In this document: positions 7,878-17,499 of the stretch, in pieces
Position numbering within the stretch: position 1 is the first letter of the stretch
How the letters are laid out: each line of letters starts with the position of its first letter
Assembly: GCF_003674095.1 (NCBI RefSeq)
Contig: NZ_RDBF01000005.1
Location: forward strand, 124,001 to 188,000
Source: Aeromicrobium phragmitis
GTDB lineage: Bacteria; Actinomycetota; Actinomycetes; Propionibacteriales; Nocardioidaceae
Length of the DNA: 64,000 bases
Direction of reading: 5' to 3'
Program-made: the position numbers and the translations under genes
Notes under the pieces: model-generated
Told to the model about the DNA's origin: nothing
Seen by the model: only the letters and a program-made list of their open reading frames with translations
The model's database searches: none

Positions 7878-9647
7878 TCACTCACCATCCTTGTCGCCGC
7901 GGCGGTTGTTGTCGCCGAGGGCCTCTTCGCGGTTCTCGATGTCAGGGGCATCCGACAGGGTGTCCGTCTCCGCCGGGTTCTGCCGCATCTCCAGCGCTGC
8001 GAGATCGGGGTGGTGCAGGTCGAACGCCGGGCTCTCCGAACGGATCCGGGGCAGCTTGGTGAAGTTGTGCCGCGGCGGCGGGGAGGACGTCGCCCATTCC
8101 AGCGTGCGTCCCCAGCCCCACGGGTCGTCGAGTCCGACCATCGGCGCCTTGCGCGAGACCCACAGGTTGTAGAGGAACGGCAGCGTCGAGGCTCCGAGCA
8201 GGAACGCGCCGATCGTGGAGATCTCGTTGAGCGTCGTGAACCCGTCGAGCGCGCCGTAGTCGGCGTAGCGCCGCGGCATGCCGGCCACACCGAGCCAGTG
8301 CTGCACGAGGAACGTCAGGTGGAAGCCGATGAACAGCAGCCAGAAGTGGATCTTGGCGAGCTTCTCGTTCAGCATCCGCCCGGTCATCTTCGGCCACCAG
8401 TAGTAGAAGCCCGCGAACATCGCGAACACCACCGTGCCGAAGACCACGTAGTGGAAGTGCGCCACGACGAAGTAGCTGTCCGAGAGGTGGAAGTCCAGCG
8501 GCGGCGAGGCCAGGATGATGCCCGTCAGACCACCGAAGAGGAAGGTGACCAGGAAGCCCAGGGCGAACATCATCGGCGAGTCGAACGACACCGAGCCGCC
8601 CCACATCGTGCCGATCCAGTTGAAGAACTTCACGCCCGTCGGCACCGCGATGAGCAGCGTCATGAACGAGAAGAACCCGAGGTTGACCGCGCCGGTGACG
8701 AACATGTGGTGCGCCCAGACGGTGGCCGAGAGTGCCGCGATGGCCAGCGTCGCGAACACCAGGCCGACGTAGCCGAAGACCGGCTTGCGGCTGAACACCG
8801 ACAGGACTTCGGTGATGATGCCGAAGAACGGCAGCGCGATGATGTACACCTCGGGGTGGCCGAAGAACCAGAACAGGTGCTGGTACAGGATCGGACCGCC
8901 CGTGGCGGCATCGAACACGTGCGCGCCGAGCATGCGGTCGGCCGCCAACGCCAGCAGCGCGGCGCCGAACACGGGGAACACGATGATGACGAGCAGGCTC
9001 GTCACGAGCGCGTTCCAGGTGAAGATCGGCATGCGGAACATCGTCATGCCCGGTGCGCGCATCGTGAAGATCGTGGTGATGAAGTTGACGCCACCGAGGA
9101 TGGTGCCCAGACCGGCCATGTACAGGCCCATGACCCAGAGGTCACCGCCCATGCCCGGCGTGTGGATCGAGTCGCTCAGCGGCAGGTAGGCGAACCAGCC
9201 GAAGGCCGCAGCGCCACCGGGCACGATGAAGCCCGAGACGGTGATGAGACCGCCGAACAGGAACATCCAGTAGCTGAACATGTTGAGTCGCGGGAACGCG
9301 ACGTCGGGAGCGCCGATCTGGATCGGCACGATCATGTTGGCGAAACCGAAGAACAGCGGCGTCGCGAACAACAGCAGCATGATCGTGCCGTGCATCGTGA
9401 ACAGCTGGTTGTACGTTTCGTCGCCGACGATCTGCGATCCGGGCCGGGCCAGTTCCGCACGGATGATCAGCGCCAGCACGCCGCCCAGCAAGAAGAAGGC
9501 GAACGAGGTCAGCAGGTACAGCTTGCCGATCAGCTTGTGATCGGTCGTGGTCAGGATCGTGACGATCTTCTGACCGATCGTGCGCTCACGCGGAAGCAGG
9601 ACGGACGGGGAAGCGCTGCCCTCGTCGAACGCCGCGGTGGTGGCCAT
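7878..9647 (-). CDS. ctaD: Cytochrome c oxidase subunit I
   Basis: Catalytic heme-copper subunit reducing O2 to water. It is about 589 aa with twelve membrane helices. Visible hallmarks are the HGTIMLLLF helix, the HPEVYI segment with the cross-linked His-Tyr pair, HHMF, and the final HFHYVVFG heme-ligand helix. Two adjacent ATGs (9650 and 9647) are possible; GAGGAG lies only 1 nt from the first, so I prefer the second. It overlaps or abuts the ctaC stop. Confidence 0.96.
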   Translation of the reverse strand: MATTAAFDEGSASPSVLLPRERTIGQKIVTILTTTDHKLIGKLYLLTSFAFFLLGGVLALIIRAELARPGSQIVGDETYNQLFTMHGTIMLLLFATPLFFGFANMIVPIQIGAPDVAFPRLNMFSYWMFLFGGLITVSGFIVPGGAAAFGWFAYLPLSDSIHTPGMGGDLWVMGLYMAGLGTILGGVNFITTIFTMRAPGMTMFRMPIFTWNALVTSLLVIIVFPVFGAALLALAADRMLGAHVFDAATGGPILYQHLFWFFGHPEVYIIALPFFGIITEVLSVFSRKPVFGYVGLVFATLAIAALSATVWAHHMFVTGAVNLGFFSFMTLLIAVPTGVKFFNWIGTMWGGSVSFDSPMMFALGFLVTFLFGGLTGIILASPPLDFHLSDSYFVVAHFHYVVFGTVVFAMFAGFYYWWPKMTGRMLNEKLAKIHFWLLFIGFHLTFLVQHWLGVAGMPRRYADYGALDGFTTLNEISTIGAFLLGASTLPFLYNLWVSRKAPMVGLDDPWGWGRTLEWATSSPPPRHNFTKLPRIRSESPAFDLHHPDLAALEMRQNPAETDTLSDAPDIENREEALGDNNRRGDKDGE

Positions 9648-10510
9648 CATTCTCCTCTGTCATCAGGCGTGCCGGCGATCTTGGTCGCCTCGGAGGGACC
9701 CTGCGGGCGACCGGTCTGGCCGGCCTCCTCGAGCTCCTCCAGGTGCGCGTCGTACTCGTCGCGGGAAACGACGTGCACGTTGAACAGCATGCGGGTGTGG
9801 TAGATGCCGCAGAACTCGGCGCAGCGACCCGTGAAGGTGCCCTCGCGGTTCGGAGTCATCGTGAAGCTGTTTTCCTGGCTTCCCGGGAACACGTCCATCT
9901 TGAAGTAGAACTCCGGGACCCAGAACGAGTGGATGACGTCGGGCGACTTCAGCTGGAACTCGACCGACTCGTCGACCGGCAGGTACAGGTCGGGGAGGTG
10001 CTCGGTGTCGCCCTGGTCGTAGACGTCCTGACCGTCGGTGGCGTCGGGCTCGAGGTAGTTGAACGTCCACTGCCACTTGCTGCCGACGACCTCGATCGTG
10101 TGATCGGGGTTCTCGACGTCCTCGAGCATCGTGCTCTGTGCCTGCACCGTGTGGAAGAAGAACACCGAGACGATCATCACGGGGGTGATCGTGTACAGGA
10201 CCTCGATCGGGAGGTTATACCGGACCTGCGAGGGGCCCGCGGCGTCGCCGCGACGGCGCCGGTAGCGGATGGGCGCGTAGAGGATGAGCGCGAACACCAC
10301 CACGAAGACCACGAGCGTCGTGATCCACGCGCCGAGCCACAGGTTCCACATGGGCTCAGAACGATCCGAGCCGGCGATCGGAAGCGCGAGACGCTTCAAC
10401 TCCGACTCGTCAAGAGGGGAACAGCCGCTGAGCAACACCACGGCTGCGGCGAGGATCGCCGCCAACTTCTTCCGACCCACGGGGCGCCTTTCTGAAACCT
10501 GGACCATCAC
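9647..10510 (-). CDS. ctaC: Cytochrome c oxidase subunit II (CuA)
   Basis: Receives electrons from QcrC through the binuclear CuA centre. It is 287 aa: a lipoprotein-like N-terminus (VVLLSGCS), two membrane helices, then a cupredoxin domain with CuA ligands in the run [12 protein letters not shown]. Start candidates GTG (10510) and ATG (10507) are adjacent. A TAGGGT -10 about 20 nt upstream implies a very short leader. First gene of ctaCDF. Confidence 0.96.
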   Translation of the reverse strand: MMVQVSERRPVGRKKLAAILAAAVVLLSGCSPLDESELKRLALPIAGSDRSEPMWNLWLGAWITTLVVFVVVFALILYAPIRYRRRRGDAAGPSQVRYNLPIEVLYTITPVMIVSVFFFHTVQAQSTMLEDVENPDHTIEVVGSKWQWTFNYLEPDATDGQDVYDQGDTEHLPDLYLPVDESVEFQLKSPDVIHSFWVPEFYFKMDVFPGSQENSFTMTPNREGTFTGRCAEFCGIYHTRMLFNVHVVSRDEYDAHLEELEEAGQTGRPQGPSEATKIAGTPDDRGE

Positions 10511-10591
10511 CTGGTTGTCACCAAAACCCTAACGCAGGGCTTCCCTGCGACGTCGCTCAGGTCGACCTGAGTGCGCCGCGTCGCCATCGGG

Positions 10592-11578
10592 TCACGCGCC
10601 GATCGCGAGGGCTTGGTGAATTTCTTCACGAGCGGTCCGGCCGTACTGCTGCTCGACCCGCTGCAGGAACGTCTCGGCGTGAAGGTCGTACTCCTGCGTG
10701 CCGACGGTCTCCACCACGGCCGCGGCCACCGTGCACCCCACCTCGGCGCAACGCTGCGGGCTCAGTCCGGCGGCGACACCCGCGAGATACCCGGCGCGGA
10801 AGCTGTCACCCACGCCCGTCGGATCGACGGCCTCGATGCCGTCGATCGCCGACACCTCGATCCGCTCCCCCGCGGGCGTGTAGACGACCGCGCCGTCCTT
10901 GCCGTGGGTCACCACGCGGGTTCCCACGTGCTCTTGGACCTCAGCCTCGTTCCAGCCGGTCTTCTTCTCGATGAGCGCGGCCTCGTACTCGTTGCAGAAC
11001 AGGTACGCCGCGCCGTCGATCAAGTCGCGGATGACCGCTCCGTCGGCCCACGCGAGCTGCTGGGACGGGTCGGCCGCGAAAGCCAAGCCCGTCTCTCGCG
11101 CGGTGCGCGTATGGCGCAACATGCCCTCGGGATCGTCCGGTCCGATGAGGAGCAGGTCGATCGGCTGGTTGCGGTGCAGCGCCGCGATGTCGATCTCGCG
11201 AGCCTCGGCCATCGCGCCGGGATAGAACGTCACGATCTGCGCGTGGGCGTCGTCGGTGGTGATGGTGCACAGCGCGGTGTGACGGTTGCGCGAGACCAGG
11301 AGCTGAGAGCAGTCGACGCCGGCGGTCTCGAGCCACTTCTGATAGCCCTGGTCGGCGAAGTCGGTGCCGACGGCGGCGACCAGGGTCGGCGCGTGGCCGA
11401 GCTGAGCCAGCCCGAAGGAGATGTTGGCAGCACAGCCGCCGCGGCGGACCTCGAGGTCGTCGACGAGGAACGAGACCGAGATCTTGTCGAGCTGGTCAGG
11501 GACCAGCGAGTCCGAGAAACGGCCGGAGAACGTCTGCAGGTGGTCGGTCGCGACCGACCCGGCGATGGCGAGATGCAC
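10592..11578 (-). CDS. adoK: PfkB-family carbohydrate/adenosine kinase
   Basis: Phosphorylates adenosine (or a sugar) with ATP. It is 328 aa with the PfkB N-terminal GGCAANISFGLAQLG signature and the C-terminal DPTGVGDSFRAGY signature with the catalytic Asp. The M. tuberculosis neighbour of ctaC (Rv2202c) is the adenosine kinase AdoK, so synteny favours adenosine; substrate is not provable here. It starts at GTG with TATGCT (11590-11585) ending 6 nt upstream, that is, leaderless. Confidence 0.85.
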   Translation of the reverse strand: MHLAIAGSVATDHLQTFSGRFSDSLVPDQLDKISVSFLVDDLEVRRGGCAANISFGLAQLGHAPTLVAAVGTDFADQGYQKWLETAGVDCSQLLVSRNRHTALCTITTDDAHAQIVTFYPGAMAEAREIDIAALHRNQPIDLLLIGPDDPEGMLRHTRTARETGLAFAADPSQQLAWADGAVIRDLIDGAAYLFCNEYEAALIEKKTGWNEAEVQEHVGTRVVTHGKDGAVVYTPAGERIEVSAIDGIEAVDPTGVGDSFRAGYLAGVAAGLSPQRCAEVGCTVAAAVVETVGTQEYDLHAETFLQRVEQQYGRTAREEIHQALAIGA

Positions 11579-11584
11579 TAACCC

Positions 11585-11590
11585 AGCATA
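11585..11590 (-). promoter_or_regulatory. -10 box of adoK (leaderless)
   Basis: TATGCT on the minus strand, 6 nt from the GTG start codon. Confidence 0.55.
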
Positions 11591-11646
11591 CGAACCACGC
11601 CACAGCGACCGTCGACCCCGGTGGCATCGAGCCGGGTGGACAGACG

Positions 11647-11683
11647 ACGGCGCCGGGGCGAGTCGAGCTCACCCCGGCGCCGT
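11647..11683 (-). terminator. Hairpin downstream of erpA-like gene
   Basis: A perfect 12-bp GC-rich stem (11647-11658 with 11672-11683), 13 nt loop, located between the erpA stop and the adoK promoter. There is no clear T-tract. Confidence 0.6.
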
Positions 11684-11696
11684 GACAGAAGGCTGA

Positions 11697-12059
11697 TCAG
11701 TGGAACGAGTCGCCGCAGGCGCACGAACCCGTCGCCATCGGGTTGTCGATCGTGAAGCCCTGCTTCTCGATGGTGTCGACGAAGTCGATCGTGGCGCCGT
11801 GGAGGTACGGCAGGCTCATCCGGTCGACGACGACGTTGACGCCCTCGAACTCGCGGATCTCGTCACCGTCGAGCGAGCGCTCGTCGAAGAAGAGCTGGTA
11901 GCGCAGGCCGGAGCAGCCGCCCGGCTGCACCGCGATGCGCAGCGAGAGGTCGTCACGGCCTTCCTGGTCGAGCAGGCTCTTGACCTTGGCCGCCGCTCCG
12001 GAGGTCAGCGTCACTCCGTCGGCCGGCGCCGTGGTCTGGGTCTGGTCCGTCGTGGTCAT
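11697..12059 (-). CDS. erpA: A-type iron-sulfur cluster insertion protein
   Basis: Carries and inserts Fe-S clusters into client enzymes. It is 120 aa with the three conserved cysteines: one in GGCSGLRY and two in the C-terminal SCACG. The ATG at 12059 is chosen over one 39 nt upstream because AGGAG lies 6 nt before it. The mycobacterial counterpart (Rv2204c) has the same neighbours. The symbol could equally be iscA/hesB. Confidence 0.9.
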   Translation of the reverse strand: MTTTDQTQTTAPADGVTLTSGAAAKVKSLLDQEGRDDLSLRIAVQPGGCSGLRYQLFFDERSLDGDEIREFEGVNVVVDRMSLPYLHGATIDFVDTIEKQGFTIDNPMATGSCACGDSFH

Positions 12060-12169
12060 GTGTGCTCCTGCCGGTGGACTGCTGGTGATCGAGGTCAACG
12101 CCCCCCGTCACGATTCCATTCCCCATCGTACGCGCTCCGCGGAAAGAACTCGATCACCGTCCGGCGCCC

Positions 12170-12288
12170 GAGCGCGGTAGGTGAGGTCCCACCCGCCTCC
12201 GAGCGCGGTAGGTGAGGTCCCACCCGCCTCCGAGCGCGGTAGGTGAGGTCCCACCGGAGGCGCCGACGTGGGATCTCACCTACCGCCC
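12170..12288. repeat. Intergenic repeat cluster 2: 31-nt tandem units plus inverted copy
   Basis: Two full 31-nt units (12170-12200, 12201-12231) and a partial third (12232-12255) sharing the core GCGGTAGGTGAGGTCCCACC abut without spacers. An inverted copy follows at 12268-12288. The inverted copy runs into the coding end of glxK and supplies its stop codon. The unit ends (GCGGT...CCACC) match the clusters at 5870 and 31021, although the core differs. Confidence 0.9.
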
Positions 12289-13397
12289 GATGTCGACCAC
12301 GTGCGCGCCACGCGGGCGGCGAGGTCGGCCAGGTGACGGGCCGGCGCACGCATCGCCTCGTCGAGCGGGACGCGATCGGTGAGTCCGTAGGCCGATTCCA
12401 CCCCCAGGGCACGCATCTCACGCGATCCGACGTCGACCGTGCCGGCCAGGACGACGCAGGGACGCGCCGCCTCGGCGGCGATGGTGGCCACGCCGTACAC
12501 GACCTTGCCGGCCCGGGAGGAGAAGTCGAAGGCTCCCTCACCGGTGACGATCAGGTCATGTGCGCGGGCGAGCTCAGGGAGTCGACCGGCGTCCGCGACC
12601 ACGCCGAGGCCCGAGGTGACCTGGGCTCCCAGCACCAGCAGCGCGAAGCCGAGACCGCCCGCGGCGCCCGCGGACGGGGTGTCGGCGAGACGGCGTTCGG
12701 CCGGAGTGGCACCGCATACCGCGTCGACGAAGCCGTCCAGGATGCGGTCGACGCGGAGGATCTCGTCCTCGCTCAATCCCTTCTGCGGTCCGAACGTCTT
12801 GGTGGCGCCGAACATGCCGAGCAGCGGCGTCTCGACATCGGCCGCGACGACCAGCTCGACGCCGGCCAGTCGCTCACGTGCCGCACTCACGTCCACGGAC
12901 GTGACGTGCTCGAGCGCCGCCGGCCCGGCATCGAGCGGCGCGTCCGCGGTCGCGCCGAGCGCGGCGAGCAGTCCCGCTCCCCCGTCGTTCGTCGCGCTTC
13001 CGCCCAGCCCCACGACGATGCGCCGCGCGCCCGCGTCCGCGGCGGCCGCCAGCGCCTCACCGACACCGTGGCTCGAGGCCGTCCACGGCGAGCGGCGCGA
13101 GGATTCCACCACGTGCAGCCCGCACGCTTGCGCGGCTTCCACATACGCGGTCGTGCCGTCGATCAACAGTGAGACGGGCACGGGGTCGCCCAGCGGCCCG
13201 CGCACCGTGACCGCGTGCACGCCGCCACCGAGGGCGGTCTGCAGGACGTCGACGAATCCGGGACCGCCGTCGGCCATGGGGGCGAGCGTCAGCTCGTCGC
13301 CGGGAGCGGTCCGCCGCCACCCCTCGGCGATCGCTTCGGCCGCCTGGGGCGCGGTCAGCGTTCCGGCGAACTTGTCCGGCGCGACCAGGACCCGCAC
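12276..13397 (-). CDS. glxK: Glycerate kinase
   Basis: Phosphorylates D-glycerate to phosphoglycerate. It is 373 aa in a single-domain family with N-terminal APDKFAGTLTAPQAA, a central GLGGSATNDGGAGLL nucleotide/substrate loop and TGEGAFD near the C-terminus. The GTG start is 3 nt after the aminotransferase stop, so the two are coupled. The last codons (Ser-Gly-Gly-Arg-stop) are encoded by an inverted copy of the neighbouring intergenic repeat, so the C-terminus has been reshaped by it. Confidence 0.92.
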   Translation of the reverse strand: MRVLVAPDKFAGTLTAPQAAEAIAEGWRRTAPGDELTLAPMADGGPGFVDVLQTALGGGVHAVTVRGPLGDPVPVSLLIDGTTAYVEAAQACGLHVVESSRRSPWTASSHGVGEALAAAADAGARRIVVGLGGSATNDGGAGLLAALGATADAPLDAGPAALEHVTSVDVSAARERLAGVELVVAADVETPLLGMFGATKTFGPQKGLSEDEILRVDRILDGFVDAVCGATPAERRLADTPSAGAAGGLGFALLVLGAQVTSGLGVVADAGRLPELARAHDLIVTGEGAFDFSSRAGKVVYGVATIAAEAARPCVVLAGTVDVGSREMRALGVESAYGLTDRVPLDEAMRAPARHLADLAARVARTWSTSGGR

Positions 13398-13400
13398 GGC

Positions 13401-14669
13401 TCAGGCCAGAGCCTTCTCCGCGGCAGCGAGCAGCACGCACGTGCACAGCCCGTCCATCGCGGCGCGCAACTCCTCCAGCGAGGGGAACGACGGCGCGATC
13501 CTGATGTGGTGGTCGCGCGGGTCCTTCCCGTAGGGGAACGCCGCTCCGGCCGGCGTGAGCGCGATTCCGGCCTCCTTGGCCAGCTGCACCACGCGGGCCG
13601 CGGTGCCCTCGGGCACCTCGAGGCTGACGAAGTAGCCGCCGCGCGGCTGCGTCCACGAGGCCACGTCGTGCTCGCCGAGGCGTTCGTTGAGGATCTCGTC
13701 GACGGCCGCGAACTTCGGCGCCAGGATCTCGCGATGGCGCTCCATGTGCGCGAGCACGCCCTCGGCGTCGCGCAGGAACAGCGCATGCCGCCACTGGTTG
13801 ACCTTGTCCGGGCCGATCGCCCGCACGGCGGCGTGGCCGAGGTACCAGGCGACGTTGGCCGGAGAACTTCCGAAGAAGCTGACGCCCGCGCCCGCCAGGG
13901 TGATCTTGGAGGTGCTCGCGAAGATCAACGGCCGGTCCGGATGACCGCTGGACGCGCAGAGCCCGAGAATGTCGGCCGTCTTGACCTGCTCGTCGGTCAG
14001 GTGGTGCACGGCGTAGGCGTTGTCCCAGAAGATCCGGAAGTCCGGTGCGGCCGTCTCCAGCGCAGCGAGTTCGGCGGCGATCGCCTCGCTGATGACCGCA
14101 CCGGTGGGGTTGGAGTAGGTCGGCACGAGCCAGATGCCCTTGACCGAGGGATCCTTGACGAGCTCACGCACGGCCGCCATGTCGGGACCGTCATCGAGCA
14201 TGTCGACGGTCACCATGTCGATGCCGTAGTGCTCGCAGATCGAGAAGTGGCGGTCGTACCCGGGCGCCGGGCAGATGAACGTGACCTTCTCCTCCGCGGC
14301 CCACGGACGCGGGGAATCGGGTGTGCCGTGCACGAGCGACCACAGGATCGTGTCGTGCATGAGCGAGAGGCTGGCGTTGTCGCCGGCGATGAGCTGCTCG
14401 ACGGGCACGTTCAGCAACTCGGCGAAGATCGAACGCAACTCCGGCAGACCCGTGTTGCCGCCGTAGTTGCGGACGTCCACCGTGCCGGCGCGATAACGGT
14501 CGGCCCCGGGGAGCGTCAACAGCTCCGTGGAGAGGTCGAGTTGCTCCGCCGAAGGCTTGCCGCGGGTGATGTCGAGGGCGAGGCCGGCCTGCTTGAGCGC
14601 GTCGTAGGCCTGGCGCTGGTGGTCGTGGAACTCCTGCAGGTCCGCACGGGACAGGGTGTCGATCGTCAC
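13401..14669 (-). CDS. Aspartate aminotransferase, Rv3722c-like subfamily
   Basis: PLP-dependent aminotransferase. It is 422 aa with the early LDITRGKPSAEQLDLS motif shared (from memory) with M. tuberculosis Rv3722c, the main aspartate aminotransferase there, and a Lys in the STSKITLAGAG region as the expected Schiff-base site. GTG at 14669 aligns with that homologue's start and has TAGGTT ending 7 nt upstream. An ATG at 14696, directly after the pspAB stop, is the alternative. It continues into glxK. Confidence 0.87.
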   Translation of the reverse strand: MTIDTLSRADLQEFHDHQRQAYDALKQAGLALDITRGKPSAEQLDLSTELLTLPGADRYRAGTVDVRNYGGNTGLPELRSIFAELLNVPVEQLIAGDNASLSLMHDTILWSLVHGTPDSPRPWAAEEKVTFICPAPGYDRHFSICEHYGIDMVTVDMLDDGPDMAAVRELVKDPSVKGIWLVPTYSNPTGAVISEAIAAELAALETAAPDFRIFWDNAYAVHHLTDEQVKTADILGLCASSGHPDRPLIFASTSKITLAGAGVSFFGSSPANVAWYLGHAAVRAIGPDKVNQWRHALFLRDAEGVLAHMERHREILAPKFAAVDEILNERLGEHDVASWTQPRGGYFVSLEVPEGTAARVVQLAKEAGIALTPAGAAFPYGKDPRDHHIRIAPSFPSLEELRAAMDGLCTCVLLAAAEKALA

Positions 14670-14696
14670 GGGTCCCAACCTATCGCGCAGGGACAT

Positions 14697-15269
14697 TCAG
14701 CCCAGGCCCGGCGCACCCCAGATGGCGAGCCAGCGCCCGAGGTCCTTCTCCACCGGCACGTCGGCCTCGACGACGCCGCGGATCTGCAACTCCAGGGCGT
14801 TGTCGCGGCGCTGGGCCCCGGCCCCCTCGGGGACGAACGGGTAGAAGGTCCCACGCTTGAACAGGTAGACCAGCGCGAGCGGTCGGCCCTGGTACTCGAA
14901 GAGGAACGTCGAGCACAGCAGCGCCGTGCTGAAGCCGTGGTCGGCGAGGGACGAGTTGAGCGCGTGCAGGTCGGTCGCCACGGCGATGGCATCCCCTGCC
15001 TCCCGGCGGACCGAGAGCCAGGTGAAGCCGAACTGGTCCTGACTGCGCTCGATCGTCGCGTCGTCGTCGACCGTGATGATCTGTTCGACCTCCGCGATGA
15101 CGTCGTCGTCGGCCGACCCTTCGCTGTCGCGGAAGCACACGGCACCCTGCCCGAGGAAGCGGAATCCCTGCGCCTCCAGCGACAGGGCGGCCTGCGGCAC
15201 GGAGAACAGCACCTCGAGGTCGGCCTTGGGCGGGGTCGTGCGGCCGAAGATCGCGTCGAGGAACCCCAT
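14697..15269 (-). CDS. pspAB: PspA-associated protein PspAB
   Basis: A 190-aa soluble protein starting MGFLDAIFGR, matching the small family found beside pspA and htpX in Actinobacteria. It has no catalytic motif that I can see. The start codon shares one base with the htpX stop, so it is the third gene of pspA-htpX-pspAB. Its molecular role is not established; inferred to act with PspA in membrane maintenance. Confidence 0.8.
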   Translation of the reverse strand: MGFLDAIFGRTTPPKADLEVLFSVPQAALSLEAQGFRFLGQGAVCFRDSEGSADDDVIAEVEQIITVDDDATIERSQDQFGFTWLSVRREAGDAIAVATDLHALNSSLADHGFSTALLCSTFLFEYQGRPLALVYLFKRGTFYPFVPEGAGAQRRDNALELQIRGVVEADVPVEKDLGRWLAIWGAPGLG

Positions 15270-16168
15270 CAGCCGCGCTCCGAGAGATCGGCGCTGATCT
15301 GCGACAGCTGGGCCAGGCGACGATCGAGGGCCGGATGCGTCGACATCAGCGCCGCCACCGACTCACCGCTGATCGCGGGGGCGATGAAGAAGGCGTTCAT
15401 GCTCTGCACGTCACGCAGGTCGCGATTGGGGATTCGCGACATGTCGCCGGAGATCTTCATCAGCGCGGACGCCAACTTGGAGGGACGACCCGTGAGGTAC
15501 GCGCCGGAGCGGTCCGCGCTCAACTCCCGGTAGCGCGACAGCGCTCGGGTCAGCAAGAAGCTGATGAAGTAGACGAGCACGCTCACCATGAAGACCACGA
15601 TGAACGCCGGCCCGCCGTTGTTGTTGTTCCGGTTGTTGCCACCGCCGAAGAAGAAGCCCCACCGGGTGATGAACCCGGCCAGCAGCCCGAGCGAGGACGC
15701 CACCGTCATGACCGACACGTCCCGGTTGGCCACGTGCGCGAGCTCGTGGGCGAGGACACCTTCCAGCTCCTCGGCATCCAGCCGCTGCATGATCCCGGTA
15801 GTCACGCACACCGCCGAGTGGTTGGGGGTGCGACCGGTGGCGAAGGCGTTGGGGATGTCGGTGACCGCGATCGCGACGCGAGGCTTCGGCATGTCGGCCA
15901 GGGCGACGAGCCGATCGATCATGGCGTGCAACTCGGGGGCCTGCTGCGGACTGACCTCCTTGGCGCCCATCGACTTGAGCGCGAGGGTGTCGGAGAAGTA
16001 CCACTGCCCCCACGCCAGACCCAGCGTGATGACGAGGCCGAGGATGGCGCTGCCGGAGAAGTAGATGAGCACGGCGCCGAAGGCGACGTAGAGCGCACCG
16101 AGACCGAGGCTCACGGTCCCCATGCGCCAGGAGAGCCCCCGATCACGACGAAATCTGGTGCGGGCCAT
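15269..16168 (-). CDS. htpX: Zinc metalloprotease HtpX
   Basis: Membrane-bound M48 protease degrading damaged membrane proteins. It is 299 aa with N-terminal membrane helices, the HELAH zinc motif, a Gly/Asn-rich loop, further membrane segments and an E-x-x-A-D downstream metal-ligand helix (RELSADRSG). ATG at 16168 is preferred because AAGGGA lies 6 nt upstream; longer frames lack a site. It overlaps the end of pspA by 26 nt. Confidence 0.94.
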   Translation of the reverse strand: MARTRFRRDRGLSWRMGTVSLGLGALYVAFGAVLIYFSGSAILGLVITLGLAWGQWYFSDTLALKSMGAKEVSPQQAPELHAMIDRLVALADMPKPRVAIAVTDIPNAFATGRTPNHSAVCVTTGIMQRLDAEELEGVLAHELAHVANRDVSVMTVASSLGLLAGFITRWGFFFGGGNNRNNNNGGPAFIVVFMVSVLVYFISFLLTRALSRYRELSADRSGAYLTGRPSKLASALMKISGDMSRIPNRDLRDVQSMNAFFIAPAISGESVAALMSTHPALDRRLAQLSQISADLSERG

Positions 16169-16865
16169 CGTTTCCCTTCTTGTCCTGATCCACGGGTGGG
16201 AGATCGCCGAGTGCGGCGTCGAAGTGCCGGGCGAGAGCATCGTCGGGCGACTCCCCCGGCCGCGTCACGATGCCCTCGGCCACCAGTTCGTCGACCGCGT
16301 TCGCGGTCGCCTCGAGTTCTCGGGTGTGTCGTTCGGCTTCGTCCATCGCCTGGCCGATCTCGCTCGTCGCCGAGGAGATGCCGCGGGTGGCGTCGTTGAT
16401 CTCGGCACGCGCGCTCGCGGCCGAATAGCGAGCGCTGAGGGTGTCCTTGCGCATCCGGAAGTCCTCGATCTGCCGCTCCACGCGTGTCGCGGCCTGCTCC
16501 AACGACTCCTCCTCGCGGGTCAGCGAGGCGTGGCGGTCGGCGAGCTCCCGGTGCGCCTTCTCGAGCGTCAGTTTGCGGGTGAGCGCATCGCGGGCGGCCT
16601 CGTCGTCCCCGCGCCCCACGGCATCGCGCGAGCGCGCATCGAAATCCTCGATCTGTCGCTGCAGCTGCGCCATCTGGACTTCGACCCGCTTGCGGCTGGT
16701 GGCGACCTCGGCCACGCCGCGCCGCACGCGGGTGAGCATCTGGATCTGCTCGCGGTACGTCTCGTCGAGCTTGCCCCGAAGGCGATCGGGGTCCTCCAGG
16801 TCACGTTCGGCGGCACGCGAGCGCCACCACCGTCCGATGCGCGCTGTGATCCCACCACCTGCCAT
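16143..16865 (-). CDS. pspA: Phage shock protein A (PspA/IM30 family)
   Basis: Peripheral membrane coiled-coil protein that stabilises the inner face of the membrane under stress. It is 240 aa, nearly all heptad helix (about residues 25-190) as in PspA/Vipp1, with an N-terminal amphipathic stretch (ITARIGRWWRSR). It heads the operon with htpX and pspAB. TACGCT ends 6 nt before the ATG, so the mRNA is probably leaderless. Confidence 0.88.
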   Translation of the reverse strand: MAGGGITARIGRWWRSRAAERDLEDPDRLRGKLDETYREQIQMLTRVRRGVAEVATSRKRVEVQMAQLQRQIEDFDARSRDAVGRGDDEAARDALTRKLTLEKAHRELADRHASLTREEESLEQAATRVERQIEDFRMRKDTLSARYSAASARAEINDATRGISSATSEIGQAMDEAERHTRELEATANAVDELVAEGIVTRPGESPDDALARHFDAALGDLPPVDQDKKGNDGPHQISS

Positions 16866-16934
16866 GGGCCCAGCGTACGGGGTCCGGCCATGGCGCGGGA
16901 CGCCTCATTGGCCCCGCCCGGTAGGGTTTCGCGC
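16866..16934. promoter_or_regulatory. Divergent leaderless promoters (pspA / DUF3043 gene)
   Basis: Minus strand: TACGCT at 16877-16872, 6 nt from the pspA ATG. Plus strand: TAGGGT at 16922-16927, 7 nt from the GTG of the DUF3043 gene. No Shine-Dalgarno sequence on either side. Confidence 0.55.
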
Positions 16935-17477
16935 GTGATCGACGACTCACCCGGCAAGGGCCGCCCCACGCGTTCGCGCAAGGAAGCCGAGGCCCTTCGC
17001 AAGCAGCAGATGAAGCGGCCCACCGGACGCCGTGAGCAGATGCGCCGTGAGCGCGAGCGCCGCAGCAAGCTGCGCGAGAAGCAGCTCGCCGCGTTGGACG
17101 GACGCGGGGACGCCACGTACCTGCCGGCGCGCGACCGCGGCGCGGTCCGCGCACTCGTCCGCGATTACATCGACCGACGTCGTTCGGTGGCCGAGTACAT
17201 GCTGCCGATCCTCGTGGTCATCCTGGTCCTCAGCTTCATCCCGAACCCGACCGCGGTGACGGTCGTGTTCTTCTTGTGGAGCGTGACGATCCTGTCGACC
17301 GTCGTCGACGAGGTCTTCCTCGTCGTCGGTCTCAAGCGCGAGCTCAAGCGGCGCTTCGAGCCGGGCGAGGCGAAGGGCGCCGTGACCTACGGCGTTCTGC
17401 GTTCGACGCAGCTGCGTCGCACCCGTCGTCCTCGTCCGACGATCCAGCGCGGCGAGCCGCTCCGCGAGCGGTACTGA
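16935..17477 (+). CDS. DUF3043 membrane protein
   Basis: A 180-aa actinobacterial protein of unknown role. The first ~75 residues are strongly basic (SRKEAEALRKQQMKRPTGRR), a spacer ends in VRDYIDRRRSVAEY, then two hydrophobic helices (about 90-135), then a basic tail. GTG at 16935 fits the leaderless promoter; longer frames run through pspA. Members of this family were reported at cell poles or septa in no study I can recall, so no function is given. Confidence 0.85.
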   Translation: MIDDSPGKGRPTRSRKEAEALRKQQMKRPTGRREQMRRERERRSKLREKQLAALDGRGDATYLPARDRGAVRALVRDYIDRRRSVAEYMLPILVVILVLSFIPNPTAVTVVFFLWSVTILSTVVDEVFLVVGLKRELKRRFEPGEAKGAVTYGVLRSTQLRRTRRPRPTIQRGEPLRERY

Positions 17478-17499
17478 CCGTTCGCCGCGGGCGGTCGCC

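Noticed and set aside
7116..9803. Very long open frame opposite ctaD and the L,D-transpeptidase gene
   Set aside because: Low-complexity Arg/Asp/His/Glu-rich translation typical of the antisense of GC-rich genes; ctaD and ctaC on the other strand are certain.
12170..12255. Three near-identical 31-nt units, CRISPR-like length
   Set aside because: The units abut directly with no unique spacers and no cas genes are near; this is a tandem repeat.
16935..17477. A longer protein starting upstream at about 16122
   Set aside because: The extension lies entirely antisense to pspA and htpX; the GTG with a -10 box explains the real start.
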